A DNA stretch of 64,000 nt. Origin: Nymphaea colorata (lineage: Eukaryota; Streptophyta; Magnoliopsida; Nymphaeales; Nymphaeaceae). Made by a program: the position numbers and the translations under genes. The stretch spans positions 22,178,412 to 22,242,411 of the forward strand of contig NC_045139.1 in NCBI RefSeq assembly GCF_008831285.2. The letters are read 5' to 3'. The first letter of the stretch is position 1. Every line of letters begins with the position of its first letter. The notes beneath the pieces are model-generated. The model worked only from the letters and a program-made list of their open reading frames with translations, was not told where the DNA came from and did no database searches. Below are positions 43,080 through 54,304 of the stretch, in pieces.

Positions 43080-46061
43080 ATGTACGTATTGCAAGAAAAC
43101 AGGTCACACCATGGAGTTTTATTTGGATCTGCATCCTAAAAAGAAGAACAGTAGAGGGAGGTCTTCTAGTAGGAAGAAACTTGTTTCTGATGCGACCAAC
43201 TCTAGTGGAGGGAAAACTTCTATCTCTACTGAACAGATTCATGTGCTCCGTGCTTATCTGAGTCGGATTGATGTTGGTTAGGCCAAAGTGTCAGATGATG
43301 TGATGGTTAACCATGCTCTTGCCATCTCTGGAGAAAAAGGTAATTATTGTGTGGGAGAATGAATTGTTGACAGTGGTGCTACCCACCATATGACTGGCAA
43401 TCCTAAGCACTTCCATGAGTATAAGCTCTCATCAGGAAAGGAACGGGTTTCTCTTGCCGATGGCAGGAAAAGGAATTCTTTCTTTGTTAAACAAATTCTT
43501 AGTGCATGGTGCCTTATATGTTCCTCATCTTCCCTTGAATCTCTTGTCTGTCAGCAAAATTACAAAAGAACTGAACTGTGAACTCATATTTTCTACAAAT
43601 TGTTGTGTGTTGCAGGATTTGGTGACAGAGAAGAGGATTGTGATTGGTTTGGTGTCTGAAGGCTTATATCGATTACCCATCTGTGTGGCCTCCGCTCTTA
43701 TGACAGCTGTCAACAGAACAAAGGAAAGGAAAGGGATTGTCTTCAGTTGTTTTTGTATTGGCATGAACGCCTTGGATATCTTTCTTTTGGAATTTTGAAA
43801 CAGTTATTTCCTTATTTATGTTCCAGTTTGGACATGTCTATTATATCTTGTGATGTATGTCAATTTGCTAAACATGTTAGGGCTTCATACCCTATTTCCA
43901 CTAGTCGTGCCAATGAAGTTTTCTCTTTGATTCATTCTGATGTGTGAGGGCCTTCGAGAATTCATACCCGTCAAGGTTTTCAATACTTTATAACCTTTAT
44001 AGATGATTTCTCCATAAGCACCTTTCTATATTTGTTAAAAGACCGTAGTGAAGTGCCTCATGTCATAGAGACCTTCATTCTTCTTGTGGAGACATAATAT
44101 GACAGTTCTGTTAAGACCTTTCGGTCTGATAATGCTCGTGAGTATGTGTGTCAATCTGTTGAAGATTTCATTCGAGAAAGGGAGATTGTTGATGAGACAT
44201 CCTGCAGTTATAACTCTCCACAAAAATGGTGTAGCTAAGAAGAAAAATCATCAGTTACTCAATGTCACCAGGGCCCTCTTGTTTCAAAGGAATCTTCCAA
44301 AACAATATTGGGGTAATGTTGTTCTCACTAGTGCATATCTGATCAATCGTATGCCCAGTCGTGTGCTAAATGGGCGGGACTCCCCACTCTATGCTTCCAG
44401 AGAGTCGTCAACCCTTTTTTCTCCCACCGCGTATCTTTGGGTGTGTTTGCTTGATTCATTATTATAGTCCTCATATTAAAAAAATTGATCCAATGTCTAT
44501 TAAGGATGTTTTTGTTGGGTACTCTCCTACTCAAAAGGTGTATAAGTGCTTTGATCCTATCACTGGTCGAGATTATGTTACCAAGGATGTTACTTTCTTG
44601 AAACATGTCTCTTGCTTATGTGAGAATCCTCTTCAGGGAGAGAAGTCTATGTCAAGGGAAGAGTATTCTCAAAGTCAAGAGATTCAATTCACAGATTTTT
44701 TGGATTATAAGTGGGAAGAAAATCATATTGTTGCATATGTGTTTGAGCATGAGAAGGATGAAGGGTGCTCTACTGGGACTTGTACTTGAAGAGCTGCCCA
44801 TTGCCCTGAGAAAGGGTGTCAGGTCATGTACTCAATACCCGATTGGTAACTTCGTATTCTAGATTGAGCAAGAATTACAAATGCTTTGTATCATCTCTTT
44901 CTTTGGCTATGATTCCTAGGACTGTTTCAGAGGCTCAAAGTGATCCCAAGTGGACTCATGCCATGCAAGAAGAGATGGAAGCCTTGAGTAGAAACTAGAC
45001 GTGGGAAGTGGTAGTGATCCATGAAGGTGCTCGTCTAGTTGGATCCAAGTGGGTCTATGCTATTAAGTACAAACCAGATGAGAATGTTGAGAGGTACAAA
45101 GCTCACCTTGTCGCTAAGGGGTTTAGTCAAAAGTATGATATTGACTACTTGGAGACCTTCGCTCCTGTTGCAAAGATGAAGAATGTTAGAGTTATCATTT
45201 CTCTAGCATTGTTGAAGGAGTGGAAGATGTACCAACTTGACGTTAAGAATGTTTTTCTCAATGGTGACCTTGAAGAGGAAGTGTACATGTATATGCCCCC
45301 AGGATTTGAGGAACCGAGAAAATGTTGTAAACTGAAGAAAGCTTTATATGGGCTCAAGTAATCGCTCTGAGCATGGTTTGGACGTCTTAGATTTGTGATG
45401 AGACAACATGGCTACAATCAAGGAAACAGATATCATACTCTGTTTGTAAAAAGGAAGGAGGGCAAAGTTACTCTTTTGTTAGTCTATATTGTTGATATGA
45501 TTGTTACATGTGATGATGAAGAAGATATAACACAGTTAAAGGGTTTACTGGCTGCCGAATTTGATCTCAAGGACCTTGGCAAACTAAGATATTTTCTGGG
45601 TATCGAGATTGCTAGGTCAGGTACGACCCTTGTGCTGAATCAAAGGAAATATACCTTAGATTTACTGAAGGAGACAGGAAAACTAAGGTGTAGACCGACT
45701 TCTACTCCTCTGAATGTTGGGCACAAACTCAGTATTAAGGATGGAGAACCTCTGTCTAACTAGACCTAATATCACATTTGTTGTTAATGTGATGAGTCAG
45801 TTTATGCATGCACCTACGGATGCTCACTTGAAGGTTGTCGACAGAATCTTGCGCTACCTGAAGAGGAATCCTGGCAAAGGGCTTCTATATGTGAAGCAAG
45901 GGCCTATTGAGATTGAGGGGTATTCTAATGCAGACTAAGCAGACTGTGTTGATACTAGAAGATCCACTTCATGGTACTGTATCTACTTGAGGAGAAATCT
46001 TGTTGTTTGGAAGAGCAAGAGACAAGACGTTTGTTTCGCTCAAGTGCAAAGGATGAAATTC
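43080..46061 (+). pseudogene. copia gag end and pol (second element)
   Basis: The gag zinc knuckle reads CTYCKKTGHTMEFY with the last Cys lost. The protease site IVDSGATHHMTGN is intact. The integrase shows CDVCQFAKHVRASYP, ITFIDDFSI, TFRSDNAREYVC and NVTRALLFQRNLPKQYW. The RT begins [20 protein letters not shown] and keeps [20 protein letters not shown], but the catalytic box is YIVDM instead of YVDDM, so one active-site Asp is Val. RNase H begins GYSNAD then a stop. Many stops and frameshifts. Confidence 0.85.
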
Positions 46062-46393
46062 ATTGTCACAAAAAACGGGGACGGGTATTAAACGGCGAGA
46101 AAAAAAACGGGTATAATACGACAAAGTTTTATATATTGGGAATAAAATGGAAAAAGTTCGGTAATTTTTTTTTAAAATTAAACATTTAATACATCTTAAA
46201 AATTATAAAAAATAATAATTAATAAAAAAACAGTAAAAAACGGGAAAATAACGTACAATACGGGTATTATATGCGTTTTTTTTAGGTTTTTTTTTAAAAA
46301 AATGGGAATAGTATGGGTATTATATGGCAGAACTGTTTTTGGCATTAAATACGCAGTTTTTTAAAAAAAAAACAGCGTTTTTTTTTACAATGC
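46062..46393. mobile_element. small AT-rich insertion in copia RNase H (MITE-like)
   Basis: The RNase H frame breaks off after RSSAKDE and resumes at AEYRAVAMEVSELL. The intervening ~330 bp begins CATTGTCACAAAAAACG and ends, reversed, CATTGTAAAAAAAAAACG, an imperfect terminal inverted repeat. The GTCACAAA start resembles the family at 7214 and 63216, but the interior (ACGGGTAT words) differs, so it may be a distinct family. Confidence 0.5.
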
Positions 46394-46716
46394 TGAATAT
46401 AGGGCTGTTGCTATGGAAGTGTCAGAATTACTGTGACTGAAAGTATTGTTGACTGATATTAGCAGAAAGACTGAAAGACGTATGAAGATGTACTATGATA
46501 ACAAGTCCGCAATCATTACATGACTGAACAAAACATGCCGAGATTGACCGCCACTTCATCCGAGAGAGGATTGATGCCTGAGAGTTGATTCTACCATATA
46601 TGAAGTCTGAAGACCAAACTGCTGATGTTCTGACTAAAGCCTTACTTTTGACTCTGTTTGAGAGAAATGTATCCAAGTTGGACATGTTTGATATGTATGC
46701 CCAACTTGAGGGAGAG
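46394..46716 (+). pseudogene. copia RNase H C-terminal part (second element)
   Basis: It reads AEYRAVAMEVSELL, MKMYYDNKSAIIT and, after frame breaks, LPYMKSEDQTADVLTKALLL, the end of copia pol. It continues the element interrupted at 46062. Confidence 0.75.
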
Positions 46717-46953
46717 TGTTGTCTTATGGTGTATTTGGGTCTCTATCTGGGTCCGGATTTGAACCGAATCCAGTGTTACTGTTATGGCCCTACATAACCT
46801 ATGTAAACTCTAATAATATTCTAAGAGAGAGTGTGTCTAGTTGCTAGTGGGCACCAGTCCTCCTCACCCGTGGTTTTTTTTCCTCTTGTTGAGGGGTTTT
46901 CCATGTCACATCCGTGCTTGTTCGTTGTTCTTCTCGTTTTTACTGTTTCTACA

Positions 46954-47319
46954 AACACCTTCCAATCTCCCAGCGATCGAGCGGCAAGCGCCCTACACCT
47001 GCCTGCGCAGAGCTTCTACTGCGACCAGCGCTTCCTTGGTGGTCATCTGGCTCTGATGCCAAATGTTAGTCATTGGCTAACAGAGCTGCGATAAAACTCA
47101 CACACAAATGCAATTAATCTAATTCACCACTCGATTAGGGCCAAAAACTCCCTCAGCACGAGAGAGGATCCATTTCATTAAATTCATAACATCGTAATAG
47201 AGTATCAAGCCCTTTATATAAGAGGGGATATAAGTTGCATGCTCCTAAGACCTGACCCACACCTTATTCCTGCAGCCTATACTATTTTGAATAAGACTGT
47301 TCAGGGTCAGAGGCTAACA
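46954..47319 (-). mobile_element. truncated minus-strand LTR retroelement (LTR, primer site, gag start)
   Basis: Read on the minus strand: an LTR from 47319 (TGTTAGCCTC) to 47064 (GACTAACA) with a TCTTATATAAAGGG promoter-like sequence inside. The primer site TTTGGCATCAGAGCCAG (47063-47047) follows directly, then a start of gag, MTTKEALVAVEALRRQV, with a stop. The element is cut off at about 46954, against the preceding copia. LTR ends are TGTTAG/CTAACA, canonical. Confidence 0.7.
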
Positions 47320-48660
47320 CGTATTATCTAGCATTTCATAAACTTCATGAAGTATAGACTCATCTGTATCAACTTCTTTGAACATGTCTCAAATTGGTTT
47401 TATAAAATCCAAAAGATTTTGCAAGTTTATCTTATCGCACATCATCCACAATGATGTGTTAATTGCTTGAGTTTTGATTTTATCTTCAACATGATAGAAA
47501 CTCCAAATCTTTAACAGTGACTATATGAACCATCATGCTTTTTTTATTTTTTCCTGTTGAATTCTTTTATTCATGAAGAATGCAACACTTCTATATCTTT
47601 CGAGAATCATATTTTTAAATTTTAAATATGAATCATTGTTGGAATGATGGAAACAAACCATGTCTTATTAACTTTTAGCAATATCAAATCAGAATAACTA
47701 CTAAGCAGACAATGCATGTTGGTGATTTATAATGAAATTTCTCATATTCTTGACATCTCTTTCTAGATCTTCAATCCATGAAAATAGTTCATGCCTTCGA
47801 GAATCTTCCTCTTTGGTTGATGGACTGCATATATCGAAGTTTAAATTTAAAGCACATGCAACACGTGGAGTGTAGAAGAAATGAGACAGTTCATCTCTCA
47901 AACTTAATATGATATTCTGCAAAGAGGAGCACTACCTGTAATAATCTGTGCCACCTTATCAGGACTAACTTTTTTGATGTCTTCTACAAATAACCACTTC
48001 AAATATTTAATATCTTTAGATTCTCCAGATGCATCAATAGTCTTCAAAATATTGGCTCGTGACAAGCAATGGTAATAAAATTAATTAGTGGATTCCTTTG
48101 AGTGTCTATCCACCTATGGGAAATGATAGTTAAACTTTTCTCAACGTCACCCTTCTTATCTTAAAAAATTGATGTTCATAATTCTTTCTGAATTTAGAGG
48201 CACATATCCTTAAGCACATTCGCTAAAAGGCCTTCAATAAGAATTTCTAGCTACATTGAAAGGAATGTAGCCAGAAAAGAAAATCTACCTAATATCTGGT
48301 TCTGCTCTTTCACAAGACAATGAACGTGTCTATGGTATTGTGACCCGTCAGACCTGTCTTTCATTTCTTAATATTCCTACCAACACTCTTAAGGGACATG
48401 AAAATGTTTGTGGCACTTGATTGGTCTATCTTCTTTTGAACCAAATTAGCATGTGTTTGCAACTTCTTGAAAATTTCTAACTTTTCTGCATCAATCGTAT
48501 CACATGCTCGAATTCCAAAATGTGGCAACTTCAAAGAGATGTGCCTTGGCAGGTAAAATCCAATAAATGAATTCTTACAAAATGCACATGCGCAAAGCCT
48601 ACATTTCCACCACCACCACCTCCACCTCTATCTTTTGCGGCCGCTTGTATTCTTCTTTAC
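47320..48660 (-). pseudogene. decayed hAT-superfamily transposase
   Basis: On the minus strand a BED-type zinc-finger region comes first (CAFCKNSFIGFYLPRHISLK then GIRACDTID, near 48.6-48.5 kb). A later piece, ELFSWIEDLERDVKNMRNFI, resembles the region of plant hAT transposases around the NHxxxL segment. At the far end FKEVDTDESILHEVYEMLDN resembles the VDGDKPTMGYIYEAMD region. Many stops. The coding similarity ends abruptly at the neighbouring LTR. Confidence 0.5.
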
Positions 48661-49982
48661 AGTGGTTGTACTTTGTCCCCTTATCAGCCAACTTGCAATT
48701 TTCATCCTCAAAATTGAAAATCCAAATTTAACAACAGTACAATTATACAATAGAACAACATATGAACAATTGTTAAATTTTATATGTATAACATCTGCAG
48801 ACTATATATATATATATCTTACATGTTTTTTTCCTGTATTACAACTTTATAACTATACAACCAGCAATACAGCATATATTATATAAATTGTTTGACAAAT
48901 CTCATTAACATGAATATGGTATAACGATCCAGTATTATAAGTCCACATACATAACCAATTAACAAAACTGAGAACACGTATATATAAACAGCAACAGTCC
49001 ACAATGCTGTACTCTTTGCACTACTATAAACATTAAAGTAAAACATATGCAGCAAACAGTGAAACAGAAAACTAACTACGATGAAACAGAAAACAGTCAT
49101 AAAAATCGTAAAACATATGTAGCAATGACAAACCTAGGATTGCTGAACAGAAGATACAAGAAACACAATCATTAGAAAACACAGATATAAACAGTAAACA
49201 TTTATGCAGCAATAATTAATCTACAATCTGCGGAAAACATCTGCAGCAATGACGAATCTGGAATATGTTATAAACGAAAAACTAGACCATAAGCCACATG
49301 CAAGAAACAGTTGAAGTGGAAAATGAGGCTAACTATCCTACTTTCAGAAATTAAAATATCAAAAAAGTTGGAGCCTGAAAAACAAAATAAAGGGAGAACG
49401 GGGACATCAGAACGGATCTCGCCCATTGCCGTTGATGGCCATTGGAGCAGGAACATGTTGGGGAGCAGTCTTCAGGGGACAGGAAGGGTTTGATTGAAAT
49501 AGGGTTTTCAATCACACCCTAATGCCTTAAGACCCCTTACATATTTTTTTTCTGTTTAAAAAAATTAAAGAGGACAATTTTGTCTTTGATGTGGCTTGAC
49601 TGCACCCAACTTGCTGGACTGACGGGATCGCTGTGATGTCCATTGTCCAGATATGGGGCTGGCGATTGAACCAAGTAGCCAGGAGCTTGAATCACTTGAG
49701 CTCGTACCGGCTCGATATGGGCCTGGTGATTGTTCTCATTAAACTCATTAATTAAATGAGCTTTTAGTGAGACGGTTGATTTGGATTTGTATTTGAAGTC
49801 CACACACTTTTGTTCACGACTGTTTTATTAGTATATTATATAATTCTTTTTACCATGTCAATTTGTGGAGCGTCACATATTTCTAAATTTCGCCCTTTTC
49901 TTTTTGTTGCTTTACTAAGGCTTGTTGAAATATCCGAAGGTGAGGTTGCCCATTACCCATCTCAACTGAGAATGAATGAGAA
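48661..49982. other. AT-rich spacer, nothing recognised
   Basis: No gene or element supported. Several ACATATGCAGCAA-like words recur between 49.03 and 49.25 kb. Confidence 0.4.
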
Positions 49983-50860
49983 CTATCACCGTTGTTGCTC
50001 TTCGGTGGTGTAATATTTACTTTTCCCTCCAGCGGTGGTGTCCATCGCCGGCATAGTGGTGTAGCGGTGATAACGACCAACAGCGGTGGTTACAATCGCC
50101 GGTAGAAAGAGTAACTCACCGCTATAACCCCCGGTGATCGTCCCCGCCGTACCTGTGGCTAGTTCACCGCTAGATCAGAATCTATACCGGTGATGGCTCT
50201 CACCCTTGTGGATTGAGATCAGATTTTGAAAATCTGACATAGGTTTTCTTTTGTTTATGTTTGAATCCACATTTCTGCAAGCCCATCTTCAAGATTTATG
50301 ACCTATGGTTTTCAAAATTTTTATTTGTAAAAAAATGTCATAAAGAAGTTTTTGCTCTGCGTCTATGAAATCAAGGCATTGAATTGGCCTTGTTCATATA
50401 TTAAAAATTCACCTCCAGGCTTTCTCACTCAAAAAATCCACAATCGCCGGCATAGAGCTACAGCGGTGACAGCTGTTGGCAAGCTCCAGCAGTGGCTGCA
50501 ATCGCGTCGTGGTGAGCCAACTCTAGCGGTGGTCAGTATCGCTGGCATAGAGCTATAGCGGTGACACTTTTTTGCGACCTTCACCGGTGGTCGTAATCGC
50601 GGTATAGAGCTATGGCGGTGATAACTGTAGCCGACCTCTAGCGGTGGTTAAATCGTTGGCATAGAGTTATAGCGGTGACTGGACCTCCTGCGGTGACTGC
50701 AATCACCGGTACAGAACAACCTTCAGCGATGGTTATAATCGCCGCAATAGAGCTATAGCAGTGACAGCTGAGCTGAGCGGATCTCCAGCGCTTGCAATCG
50801 CCGCTAAAGAGCTACGGCGGTGACTACACCGCTATAGCCACCAGTGATGGCATCACCCTT
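49983..50860 (+). repeat. AGCGGTGA/CACCGCT minisatellite
   Basis: Diverged units contain ATCGCCGGCATAGAGCTA, then TAGCGGTGAC, then CTCTAGCGGTGG. The word ATAGAGCTA (or near match) falls at about 50452, 50547, 50604, 50661, 50747 and 50806, giving spacings of 57-95 bp. A shorter block (49990-50200) contains both AGCGGTGA and its complement-like CACCGCTA. GC-rich compared with its AT-rich surroundings. No coding frame is maintained. Confidence 0.75.
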
Positions 50861-51087
50861 GTGGATTAAGATCAGATTTTGATAAGCTGACATGGGTTTT
50901 CTTTTGTTTATGTTTGAATCCACATTTTTGCCAGCCCATCTTCAAGATTTATGACCTATATGGTTTTAAAATAGAATTTTTATTTGTAAAAAAAGAGCCA
51001 TAAAAGAAGTTTTTTCTCTGCATCTATGAAATCAGGGCATTAAATTGGCTTTGTTCCAATATGCATATATAAAAATTCACCTCAAGG
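50191..51087 (+). repeat. pair of ~230-bp direct repeats bracketing the minisatellite
   Basis: The stretch at 50191-50422 (CACCCTTGTGGATTGAGATC, later TTTATGTTTGAATCCACATT and CACCTCCAGGC) recurs at 50845-51087 with scattered differences, an offset of about 654 bp. Each copy follows a block of minisatellite units, so array plus flank look duplicated together. Confidence 0.8.
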
Positions 51088-53070
51088 CCTTTTATGACTC
51101 CATACGATCAGCTGTACAACTATATATGTTCATATATTTCGATGGAAGCATGCGAAATTAATAAAGGAACAGAGCATGTGGTGCTTTCTATTAGTTTTTC
51201 ACAGTCAACTAGTATTTTTTATTAGTTGTGACGTGATTCATAAAATCCCTGGGCAAATATTTTTTTGTAATGATCTTGTTACTGCATTATTGGTTAATTT
51301 GTGAATAATAAACAATATCTTTAATGGTGTGCATGCTACATGTGCCTGAAAATTGTAAGAAAACGCATGCATGTGAGCATAATAGTGGGTGTTAATAGCC
51401 CATGCATATTGACAAAATATTGGATAGTCTAAATGGATTAGTGGCAGCTCAGACGTGCTGAGGAGGTTTGATTGCCTAGGATCATTTTGAGGTTATGAGA
51501 TAATTGATTACACCCCATTTGATGGACACAGGCAAGATCCTGCAGAAAAGAATCCATTTGACAAAAAAAAAGACACCCATGGACAAAAATTCAAGAAATA
51601 AATCCCATGCTCTGAATTCTTTTAGATGTGCATGTGTGATGAGAGTGAAAGAAAATCAAAGATTAGTATTTTGTTCTTGGGATTGCAAGGGATAGGTTTT
51701 GTTAATCTCTGGGCCAAAAAATTGGATCGATTAGTCAGTTTTCTGAAATGGAGGGTTCATCTTCAGTACGCAGCACTGCATCCTAAGCTGCTAAACCTCC
51801 ATTCAAGTCCCGAATTGAGTCCTGCATTCAACTAAAGTCGGAAACTATTTGATGCTAGTTGAACTTGGCCTCAAATTCAGAATACCACCTTGGTCCCAGG
51901 GTCGAAGGTTCTTCCCTGCTATTTGATGCTAGTTGAACTTGGCCCTCATATCTGTAGTTGTCGAGTCCAATAGCTTCATTCCTGTGAAGGGTCTCATGAT
52001 TGCCCTCGTATCTATAGACGTCGAGCGCAAGGAACATATAGGGGTTTCTGTCCAATCTTTTGGGCTTCATGCTTGAGCATTTCAAGCTAACTAAAAGAAG
52101 CTCAAATTACAACAAAGAAAATTTTTTACGCTTTCACAAGTCCACCAATTTACATGCATGATAGTGAATCAAACCTTTTGAGTAGAAAAATATTTTTTTG
52201 AGGCTATAATACAAATAGAATTTCAAGGTTGTTCATTGGTTAATTTTTTATAAACCCTACTTTAGCAAACCAAGTAATGATTCCTACAAAAGAGTCACAC
52301 ATGTCAGATTGGTGCTTACTTTTGCAGAAAAATAAGTAACAAAGCAGAGTATACTTTAGTTCTCGGATTTCAAATCGTAATTGAGTTACTCCAACTTCAT
52401 AGTTGATCTTTTTATTTCCTAGCCCTTTTCTCTATTTCATTTTTTGTAAACCTTTTTCTTTTGTCCAAAGGAAACCTAAGAAGAAATTGTTGATGTCCAA
52501 TGTTTTGCTGCCTCAAACTTAGTCACTATGGTCCTGACACATTTGATGCATTGATGTCTTTATTGTTCATAGAATTCAGTTGATTTCCTCTTTCCTCATC
52601 TGTCGATCACAACCTGAAAGGAGCTTATGCTTCGATTGCCTGCAAGTTCCAGGCTGAATACAAAACCATATGCATCTCTATCTGGAAAGATACTGATAAA
52701 ATTAACTTTATTTCAATATAAACAAGTTCCTAACCACTAAAACGTGGTTTACATCAAAAACTATGGTCTACTTCAGCTGTCTAGGTTTCCGTTGAACTTA
52801 ACAATGATATTAGGGCTAAAACATCAAATGGTCAAACAAGATGGTTTTTCTGTTTATCTATCTATAAATAGGATTACATATCCAGAGCTACTTCCAAAAT
52901 ATATAGCACAAATCAAAGAAAAGCTTGAATCATAGTAAATGACGGAGACAATGTCAGCTCCGTTGGTTGCATATAATTGAGGTTCAGCTTATGGAGGACA
53001 TCAATTGGGTGGCCATAGCTATGACTCACCATTTCCGTGCCCATCTATAGCCATCAAATATCTTAGCTAT
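51088..53070. other. spacer, nothing firmly recognised
   Basis: There is a short direct repeat, ATTTGATGCTAGTTGAACTT, at about 51847 and 51920. The related words CCTCATATCTGTAG and CCTCGTATCTATAG, each followed by TCGAG, lie near 51943 and 52005. The sequence just before 53119 may be more of the gypsy element. Confidence 0.4.
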
Positions 53071-53118
53071 CTTGTGTATGTGCGGGTATAGAGAGAGAGA
53101 GAGACCTACCACCCATCA

Positions 53119-54304
53119 AGATCACGTAGGGAAACTACATGGCATGCCTCAGACAATAGTCTGCGATAGAGATTCAATCTTCATGAGTGAATTTTGGAGA
53201 GAATATATGAAGCAGATGGGGACAACAATCCAATTCAGTACTGCCCACCATCCTCAGACCGATGGACAAAAGTGAAGTGGTCAACCGTTCTTTAGAAACA
53301 TATCTCCGTTGCTTTGCAGGAGAAAGACCCAACTCTTGGGTAAAGTATCTGTCATGGGCCGAATGGTCCTACAATACGAGTTGGCACTCGTCTACTCAGA
53401 CCACTCCGGAATCCCCCCCTAACCATTCCAAAATATGAAGAAGGCACGGCAAAGGAAGATAAGGTTGATTGTGAGCTACGCACAAGGGAAGAGGTGCTAG
53501 CGTCACTCAAGAAGAATATCATCAAAGCCCAAAATCGAATGAAACATACATATGACAAGGGCAGGAAGGATCGTGAATTTATGGTAAGAGACTATGTATG
53601 GCTTAAAAGATTACCCATGAGGCAAAAGTCTCTTAGGGCAGCCTTACTCTAAGCTTTTACCAAGGTTTTTTGGGTCATTCCCAGTGCTACAAAAGATTGG
53701 GAAAGCAACTTACAGATTAGGCCTCCCACAAACGGCCTTAGTCCATCCAGTCTTTCATGTTTTTCAGCTGAAACCGCACGTTGGGGAAGTGCCAAGGCAA
53801 ATTGAACAAATTTCGAGCCAACAACAACCAACACCGTACCGAATTCTTAAACATAGACATGTTCATTGGAATGGTAGACTATGTCATGAAGTTATGGTTG
53901 AATGGGAAGGACCAGACAACGGCACTTCGTGGGAAGAATTTGAGCAGATAGTTAATCGCTTTCCCACTACACGAGCTTGGGGGCAAGCTCGAGGTAAGGA
54001 GGGAGGATCTGATGCAGACCTTCCTGCCAGGAGGCCGAGAACTAGGGCCAGCACGGCCAAGCAAGGCCAAGAGAGTCAAGCACCATCGGCCAACATGATG
54101 AAAAGCATAGATGAGCTAAGGGAGGCTAACATAGAACTTGAAGTTGATGCAGCAGGCGGTGTGGGCGGAGCATCATCAGTGGAGCGCGGGCAGCGGGCTG
54201 AAGACTTCAAGGCAGAACAGGCACGGGAACTAGACCTAGATCCGGTTATAGTGAGTTTGAACCCTGAGTCTAGTCCTGACCCAGTCCATGCGTGGCAAGC
54301 CTAA
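53119..54304 (+). pseudogene. gypsy (chromovirus) integrase and chromodomain
   Basis: The + strand reads [20 protein letters not shown] and [10 protein letters not shown] (integrase core, second catalytic Asp visible), then after frame breaks SLKKNIIKAQNRMKHTYDKG. A long frame follows from 53684 with IGKATYRLGLPQTALVHPVF and a chromodomain (HVHWNGRLCHEVMVEWEG, then TSWEEFEQIVNRFP). It ends in a low-complexity tail at 54304. A C-terminal chromodomain marks the chromovirus branch of Ty3/gypsy. The upstream gag-RT part is missing. Confidence 0.8.

Larger units (their letters stand above)
42483..46953 (+). mobile_element. second copia retrotransposon, decayed and interrupted
   Basis: A short LTR-like block (TGTTAAAG to CTCTCACAACA) is followed by the primer site TGGTATCAGAGC at 42658. 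Coding pieces in copia order run to the end of RNase H at about 46.7 kb, then a purine tract GAGGGAGAG and an LTR-like segment beginning TGTTGTC (about 46717-46953). The two flanking LTR-like segments do not resemble each other. A roughly 330-bp insertion splits RNase H. Confidence 0.75.
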
